A DNA stretch of 64,000 nucleotides from Candidatus Saccharimonadota bacterium (GTDB lineage: Bacteria; Patescibacteriota; Saccharimonadia; Saccharimonadales; UBA4665). Numbering within the stretch: position 1 is the stretch's first letter; each line of letters begins with the position of its first letter. Positions 59,237 through 64,000 of this stretch are shown piece after piece. Location of the stretch: positions 46,117 to 110,116 of the forward strand of contig JAQGGZ010000004.1 of the NCBI GenBank assembly GCA_028289125.1, written 5' to 3'. The notes beneath the pieces were generated by a model. The model was not told where the DNA came from, searched no databases, and was given only the letters and a program-made list of their open reading frames with translations. Both the position numbers and the translations under genes were made by a program.

Positions 59237-60643
59237 TTACGCATACAGTAAATCCTTGATATCTTGGACGGCTGTACGGAGGTCGGAGTTCTGGTTAACC
59301 TCTTTTTGAATCTTTTCAACCGAGTGAATCGCCGTCGTGTGATCCTTACGACCAAGTTCCCGCGCAATCTTCGGAAAGCTTAAGTGGAGCTCACTTCGCA
59401 TCATATACATAGCTACCTGGCGGGGGACGACGATGTCCTTGTCACGCTTCGGTCCTAACATGTCATCCACCTGAACCTGGAAGTGTCGCGCGGTACGCTC
59501 AATGATCTGTTTGGCGCTCAGATGCTTCGGACGAGTTTTGCCCCCACCTAGTACGCTGGTAGCAACACTGGCTGACGGCTCCATCTTATGGACTTCACAC
59601 CAAGCGAGTAACTGGTTCAGGGAACCCTCAAGCTCACGGATGTTATCTTGGGCGACAGTGGCGAGATATTCGACGACTTCGATATCGAGTTCGCTGCCCA
59701 TCGCCATAGCTTTGGTCTGAACAATCGCACATCGTGTTTCAAAGTCCGGGGTTTGCATGTCGATGCTCATACCCCAGGCAAAACGGGAGCGTAAACGGTC
59801 TTCGAGGCTGGGGATTTCCTTAGGCGGCTTGTCGCTACTCATAATGATCTGTTTGTTGGTCTGGTGCAGACTATTGAATGTGTGGAAGAATTCTTCCTGG
59901 ATCTTTTCCTTACCGGCGATGAACTGAATGTCATCTACGATTAAGACGTCGGCAGAGCGGTAATGCCGGGCAAATTCAGCGGTGGTGCGGAACCGCAAAG
60001 CCTGGACGAATTCTTTGACGAACTGCTCGGTATTTATATAAATCACGTTGGCATCCGGATTCTTACTGATGATAGCGTTGCCTACGGCTTGCATGAGGTG
60101 GGTCTTACCGATACCGACGCCACCGTACAGATAAAGTGGATTGTACTTAGTACCAGGCATGAGGGCGATTGACTGGCACGCTGCGAACGCCAGTTCATTA
60201 GCTGACCCGACGATAAACGTATCAAAGATGTATTTACTGTTCAGGCTGACAGAATCCGGGACGCCGTCAATCGGTTTACGATTTCCGGTTACAGTGGGCG
60301 CGATACTGAATGGGCTGCTGGCGGTAGGGGCGGCCTTTGGCGGAGCAGACGGGGAGGGCACATCCAGTAATAATTCCTCGTTGGCCGATTGGCGAAGAGG
60401 CGCCTTAATCTTATATTCGAGCTGGGCGGGATTCTGGCCATTCTTGCGCAACTTTTCGAGAATCAAATCACGATATTTGGCTTCAAGCTTGTTCTTAATG
60501 AAGACTGAACCGACTTGGATGATTGCCGCATCGTTGTCGCAGGAGACGAGTTGACTAGCCTTGAACCACGTTAAGAAGTTGCCGCTTGATAGCTCAATTT
60601 CGAGTTCCCCCAGCACTGCCTTCCATAACCTGTCTAACTGCAT
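59237..60643 (-). CDS. dnaA: Chromosomal replication initiator DnaA
   Basis: 468-residue AAA+ initiator. Domain I at the N-terminus (LWKAVLGELEIELSSGNFLT), a linker, Walker A GGVGIGKTHLMQAVGNA (about 172-188), Walker B VLIVDDIQFIAGKEK, and domain IV DNA-binding segment RPKHLSAKQIIE then GRKDHTTAIHSVEK. Binds the boxes on both sides of its gene. Its promoter (TATAGT, minus strand 60690-60695) overlaps a perfect DnaA box, which implies autoregulation. Confidence 0.98.
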   Translation of the reverse strand: MQLDRLWKAVLGELEIELSSGNFLTWFKASQLVSCDNDAAIIQVGSVFIKNKLEAKYRDLILEKLRKNGQNPAQLEYKIKAPLRQSANEELLLDVPSPSAPPKAAPTASSPFSIAPTVTGNRKPIDGVPDSVSLNSKYIFDTFIVGSANELAFAACQSIALMPGTKYNPLYLYGGVGIGKTHLMQAVGNAIISKNPDANVIYINTEQFVKEFVQALRFRTTAEFARHYRSADVLIVDDIQFIAGKEKIQEEFFHTFNSLHQTNKQIIMSSDKPPKEIPSLEDRLRSRFAWGMSIDMQTPDFETRCAIVQTKAMAMGSELDIEVVEYLATVAQDNIRELEGSLNQLLAWCEVHKMEPSASVATSVLGGGKTRPKHLSAKQIIERTARHFQVQVDDMLGPKRDKDIVVPRQVAMYMMRSELHLSFPKIARELGRKDHTTAIHSVEKIQKEVNQNSDLRTAVQDIKDLLYA

Positions 60644-60917
60644 AGTCGTTCTGTTACCCCTCAGCTCTCCGGCTGTCCACTTGTGTATAACTATACTAAC
60701 CCAGGTGAAAAAAGTTTTCCACAGTCAAAAAAGCATCAGTTTACATAATCATACGAATATATTGGCAAGTTTATGCACAACTTGCCCTCACATCTGTAAT
60801 ACATGTGGAAAAACATTGAAAACTGGGGACAAATAGGGTAGAATTGGTGGGTAAATAACTCTGGCCACCAGCTCAGACTGGCGAAGCCGTACTAAACTAG
60901 TGTAAAGTAGAGACCAT
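60644..60917. promoter_or_regulatory. DnaA-box region between dnaA and rpmH
   Basis: 274 bases with no gene. Consensus boxes TTATACACA (minus, 60682-60690) and TTATGCACA (60771-60779), plus TTTTCCACA-type sites (60715-60723 and, inverted, 60804-60812). The dnaA -10 TATAGT (minus strand, 60690-60695) lies here, and a plus-strand -10 TAAACT (60893-60898) likely serves rpmH. It may belong to oriC. Confidence 0.6.
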
Positions 60918-61055
60918 ATGCCTAAACGAACCTACCAACCAAAGAAGCGCCACCGCGCTAAAGAACACGGCTTTTTGAAGCGGATGGCTACCAAGGCCGG
61001 CCGCAACCTGTTAGCTCGTCGCCGCCTCAAAGGCCGCACGCGCCTTAGCCACTAG
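60918..61055 (+). CDS. rpmH: Ribosomal protein L34
   Basis: 45-residue L34, typical length and basic composition. Starts [19 protein letters not shown] and ends with the Arg-rich region ([15 protein letters not shown]). Its place between dnaA and rnpA is conserved in bacteria. A possible -10 is TAAACT about 20 bases upstream. Confidence 0.97.
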   Translation: MPKRTYQPKKRHRAKEHGFLKRMATKAGRNLLARRRLKGRTRLSH

Positions 61056-61066
61056 AAGGGCAGCCC

Positions 61067-61417
61067 ATGATCAGCCGCGCACACCGTTTCCATGGTCGTG
61101 GCAGCTTACGGTATGTCTACCAACGCGGCCAGACGGTCCGTGGTGATTCGATACAGCTTCGTTATGTGCGTAACGACAGGCGAAAAGACTTCCGTGCTGC
61201 TATCGTGGTAAGCCGCAAAGTCCACAAGTCGGCCGTCGTGCGGAACCGAATCCGTCGCCGCCTGTACGCGGTGCTGCAAGCCCAGCCGGATTTACAGGTC
61301 ACCCCCGTCGACATCGTAGTGACTGTCTTTGACAGCCGGTTTGCCACCATGCCGGCACCGGAGCTGGTCAAATCTATGCAGAATCTGCTGGCTCAGACCC
61401 GACCCACCTCTTTATAA
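61067..61417 (+). CDS. rnpA: Ribonuclease P protein component
   Basis: 116-residue protein subunit of RNase P (matures tRNA 5' ends). Family signature is present as SRKVHKSAVVRNRIRRRLYA, with the RNR motif. Starts 11 bases after rpmH; the ATG is preceded by a run ending in GGGCAGCCC. Same operon as rpmH. Confidence 0.95.
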   Translation: MISRAHRFHGRGSLRYVYQRGQTVRGDSIQLRYVRNDRRKDFRAAIVVSRKVHKSAVVRNRIRRRLYAVLQAQPDLQVTPVDIVVTVFDSRFATMPAPELVKSMQNLLAQTRPTSL

Positions 61418-61457
61418 TCGTAACTGCCATGCTATAGTTAAGGCACGAGGAGCCGCC

Positions 61458-62381
61458 ATGTTCACGACAATTATCGTCCAACCTATTTTTAACTTATTAG
61501 TATTCATTTACGCGATCCTGCCCGGACACAACTTCGGTCTGGCACTGATCCTTTTCACGATTGTAGTCCGGCTGTTGCTGTGGCCGCTTGTTAAGAAACA
61601 ACTACACCAGACGAAGAAGATGCGCGCGATCCAGCCGGAACTCAAGCGCATTAAAAAGGAAGCTAAAGGCGACCGTCAAAAAGAGTCGATGCTGCTTATG
61701 GAGCTGTATAAGGAGCGGGGAATCAATCCGATAGGTGCACTCGGGCCGGTCATACTACAGCTACCTATCCTGATTGGGCTGTACATCGGATTACAAAAGA
61801 TCATCACCGATAATAACCAGCTGATCCATTTTTCTTACCCGTTCGTACAGGATCTGCCGTGGATGCAACACCTGGCGCAGAACATAAAGCAGTTCGATAG
61901 CACGCTCTTCGGCATCGTCGATTTGACGCGGCCGGCGTTATCGAGCGGGAACGTCTATATTCCAGGGCTCATCATCGTCCTGGGCAGTGCTTTGATCCAG
62001 TTCTTCACCAGCCGCCAGTTACTGCCACAGGATAAGGATGCCCGTAGCCTCCGCGCCATCCTGAAAGAGGCCGGCAGTGGTAAACAGACCGACCAATCAG
62101 AAGTCAACGCCGCCGTCGGCCGCAGCACCTTGTACATCCTCCCGGCATTCATCATTTTGTTCACGATCAATCTGCCGTCGCTATTGGGCCTCTACTGGTT
62201 GGTGGGCGGTATAGTCGCTTATATTCAGCAGCGGAGTGTGCTCGGTACCGATGAAGCTGAGATGGAAGCCTTGGCTGATGGCAAAGTTTTGAAGAACGTC
62301 GATGACATCCCGGAAGCCGAAGTCGTTACTACTAAGCCAGCTCCTAAAAAGAAGCCGGCTAAGAAAAAACGGAGAAAGTGA
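61458..62381 (+). CDS. yidC: YidC/Oxa1 membrane protein insertase
   Basis: 307 residues from ATG 61458, chosen for GAGGAG 7 bases upstream; a longer in-frame start lies inside rnpA. Membrane segments at about 8-45 (LLVFIYAILPGHNFGLALIL), 106-126, 178-196 and 238-272 (LYILPAFIILFTINLPSLLG), with a cytoplasmic Lys-rich coil (QTKKMRAIQPELKRIKKEAK) and a basic tail KKKPAKKKRRK that probably touches the ribosome. Short Gram-positive-like form without the large periplasmic domain. -10 TATAGT upstream. Confidence 0.95.
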   Translation: MFTTIIVQPIFNLLVFIYAILPGHNFGLALILFTIVVRLLLWPLVKKQLHQTKKMRAIQPELKRIKKEAKGDRQKESMLLMELYKERGINPIGALGPVILQLPILIGLYIGLQKIITDNNQLIHFSYPFVQDLPWMQHLAQNIKQFDSTLFGIVDLTRPALSSGNVYIPGLIIVLGSALIQFFTSRQLLPQDKDARSLRAILKEAGSGKQTDQSEVNAAVGRSTLYILPAFIILFTINLPSLLGLYWLVGGIVAYIQQRSVLGTDEAEMEALADGKVLKNVDDIPEAEVVTTKPAPKKKPAKKKRRK

Positions 62382-62839
62382 TGCACGAAGAAGCCATTCA
62401 GTTCGCGAAGCGGTATGTCGAAGATATCCTTTCATTCTTCGGTTTGAATACGGATGTACAAGCCCATCTCAATGAAGATGAAATCATCGAACTACAGATC
62501 CCGTCCACGCATATGAACGGCTTCCTGATCGGTCAGCACGGAGACGTTCTGCGCTCGATTCAGTTCCTCGTCAGTAGCGCTTTACAAGCCAAGGATTTTC
62601 CGATCCGACGAATCAATCTGGACGTGGCTGATTACAAGAAACAGCGTGCCGACCGTCTGGCAGCCCAGGCTGCCGTCTGGATCGAAGACGTGAAGACGAC
62701 CGGTGAAGCCAAGGACTTACGCCCTATGAATGCGGCCGACCGGCGCATCATCCATCACGTCGCCGCCGAAGCCGGCATCGAGTCTGATTCTGTCGGCGAA
62801 GGCCGTGATCGGCACATCGTACTAAAACCAGCTAGCTAG
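62381..62839 (+). CDS. jag: Jag/KhpB-like RNA-binding protein
   Basis: 152 residues from ATG 62381 (TGATG overlap with yidC, GGAG 6 bases upstream). N-terminal Jag-type segment (FAKRYVEDILSFFGLN), a KH domain around HMNGFLIGQHGDVLRSIQFL, and a C-terminal R3H domain with RRIIHHVAAEAG. Jag is usually next to yidC and, with KhpA, binds RNA and tunes growth and cell elongation. Its 3' end overlaps the convergent glycosyltransferase by 8 bases. Confidence 0.93.
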   Translation: MHEEAIQFAKRYVEDILSFFGLNTDVQAHLNEDEIIELQIPSTHMNGFLIGQHGDVLRSIQFLVSSALQAKDFPIRRINLDVADYKKQRADRLAAQAAVWIEDVKTTGEAKDLRPMNAADRRIIHHVAAEAGIESDSVGEGRDRHIVLKPAS

Positions 62840-63923
62840 TAAGCGCCTTGTCGTATTCGGCCAGGGTCTGTTCGGCCATACGTTGCCAGGAGTATGTGTT
62901 GACCTGTTTTGAGGCGGCTGCGACGACCTTCTTACGAAGATTTTTATCGGTCAGTAGTTGTTCGATCTTTGCAGTCATGTCTTTGACATCGGTTGGATCA
63001 AAATATACTGCGCCGTCGCCGTATATCTCAGGCAGACAGGTAGCATTGCTGCTGGCGACAGGGGCACCGTACTGCATCGCTTCCAGGCCTGGCAAACCGA
63101 AGCCTTCACTCAAAGACGGGAAACAATACACAGCCGTGTGTTCATAGAGCCAACGAAGCTGCTCGTCACTGATGAAGTCAGTGAAGATGACGTTCTTTTG
63201 TCCGGCAGCCTCCAGACGGTCACGCAGTCGCTGATAGTTAGCGTCGATCTTTCCGGCAAGCACCAGATGAAGGGAAGGGCGGTCGGCTTGCAGCAATTGG
63301 AAGGCCTCAACCAAACGATCGAGATTCTTGTGGGGTGTCGGCCTACCTATGTACATAATATATTCAATATTTTGCAAACGGGGGAGGGCAACGGGGGAGG
63401 TGACTATCTTGTCGGCGGCCTCATATGTGACGGTCATCGGCCGGGTGCTGTGCGTGAAGTGCTTCAGGTCGTGAGCTACGAACTGACTGGGCGTCAGGAT
63501 CCGTTTGGACTTCCATGCCACCCACAAAATTACAACTTTATATACTTGTCGTTTGACCCATGAAACCAGTGTGCTTTTATTAGGGTTATGGAACCTGGCG
63601 GCCGTTAGGTCGTGGACGGTCGTGATTGAGCGCTTGAAATATAAGATCGGTTGCTCCGTCTTGCCGAAGTGGACCAGGTCGGCCTTCAGCCCGTACAGTT
63701 GCTTGGCGTAGCCAAGCTGTTCGCTAAATGTAAATTCCTTGTAAGGGCATGCCACTTTGGAAAAGCGGCTGTCAGATGGCTCCCAGCCGTCCATATCCTT
63801 TGGCTTCAGCAGCACCGTGTAGGTATGGTCAGCATGTAATTGTTGTAAATAATGCAGCAGACGTTCGACGTAGCGTCCGGTGCTGGTGCGTAGCTCACGG
63901 GCATCGATAACTATATGGCTCAT
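62832..63923 (-). CDS. Family 4 glycosyltransferase
   Basis: 363-residue GT-B (GT4) enzyme. N-terminal domain (HIVIDARELRTSTGRYVERL), central IMYIGRPTPHKNLDRLVEAF and the donor-binding motif SLSEGFGLPGLEAMQYGAPV with the two glutamates. Adds sugars to an envelope or capsule glycan; acceptor unknown. It overlaps the upstream partial gene (ATGA), so they form an operon. Confidence 0.93.
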   Translation of the reverse strand: MSHIVIDARELRTSTGRYVERLLHYLQQLHADHTYTVLLKPKDMDGWEPSDSRFSKVACPYKEFTFSEQLGYAKQLYGLKADLVHFGKTEQPILYFKRSITTVHDLTAARFHNPNKSTLVSWVKRQVYKVVILWVAWKSKRILTPSQFVAHDLKHFTHSTRPMTVTYEAADKIVTSPVALPRLQNIEYIMYIGRPTPHKNLDRLVEAFQLLQADRPSLHLVLAGKIDANYQRLRDRLEAAGQKNVIFTDFISDEQLRWLYEHTAVYCFPSLSEGFGLPGLEAMQYGAPVASSNATCLPEIYGDGAVYFDPTDVKDMTAKIEQLLTDKNLRKKVVAAASKQVNTYSWQRMAEQTLAEYDKALTS

Positions 63924-64000
63924 ATATGTTTACCTCTCAATTTCCACCATTTTTGACGTAGTTTGCGTAAGTTGTGTGCGTTCGGCGGCAGATCGTGTGT
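63920..64000 (-). CDS. C-terminus of an upstream gene (start outside window)
   Basis: 26 codons and a TGA are visible, overlapping the next gene's ATG by four bases. The tail is basic and aromatic (LRKLRQKWWKLRGKHI), as in ends of glycosyltransferases, but identity cannot be judged from 26 residues. Confidence 0.5.
   Translation of the reverse strand, partial: THDLPPNAHNLRKLRQKWWKLRGKHI

Overview
This window looks like a chromosomal segment of a small-genome bacterium of the Candidate Phyla Radiation, most likely a Saccharibacteria (TM7) relative. The assignment is an inference from gene content: compact layout, 4-nt overlaps, a DUF5663-like protein, a PrgI/TraC-like/VirB4 secretion cluster with several VirB2-like pilins next to dnaA-dnaN-recF, and many small proteins without recognised family. 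TGA is used as a stop throughout (for example yidC), so the UGA-glycine code of Absconditabacteria/Gracilibacteria does not apply. GC content appears to be slightly above 50% by eye. No rRNA, CRISPR array, insertion sequence or prophage was seen.

Layout. 1-5.7 kb: end of a trehalose-phosphate synthase/phosphatase, the MutM glycosylase, a short DciA-like protein, HAD and NUDIX enzymes and small membrane proteins. 5.7-14.1 kb: replication and transcription block on the minus strand (polA, a second sigma-70 factor, a nucleotide kinase-like protein, rpoD, dnaG). 14.1-20.1 kb: oligoribonuclease, an FMN reductase with its divergent HxlR regulator, msrB, argS, a cupin. 20.1-25.4 kb: groES-groEL under a CIRCE element, then a compositionally foreign gene followed by nested hairpins and a tryptophan/arginine-rich micro-ORF, then an arginase-family enzyme. 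25.4-38.2 kb: a Mur ligase, a 1353-residue protein ending in a glycosyltransferase-like domain, tsaD, valS, an HTH-HAD fusion and a HIT protein. 38.2-41.7 kb: three tRNA-Ser, one tRNA-Arg(GCG), small stress-type proteins, comF and an Hsp20. 41.7-56.8 kb: a type IV secretion-like locus with six pilin-like genes on the minus strand, divergent from VirB6-, PrgI-, TraC-like and VirB4 genes and two large cell-wall hydrolase-type proteins. 56.8-62.8 kb: the replication-origin neighbourhood (recF, dnaN, dnaA, rpmH, rnpA, yidC, jag). The last kilobase carries a glycosyltransferase pair.

How it fits together. The secretion-like locus combines a membrane channel, an ATPase, pilins and peptidoglycan-cutting domains, as would suit a cell that lives attached to another bacterium. 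Many genes have a -10 hexamer 6-9 nt before the start codon, which predicts mostly leaderless transcripts, while operon-internal genes keep Shine-Dalgarno sites. The observations most worth following up are the hairpin/micro-ORF island at 23.5-24.2 kb, the six-pilin secretion locus with its wall hydrolases, the zinc-less DnaG, the HTH-HAD fusion with a palindromic operator, and the structured region upstream of valS.
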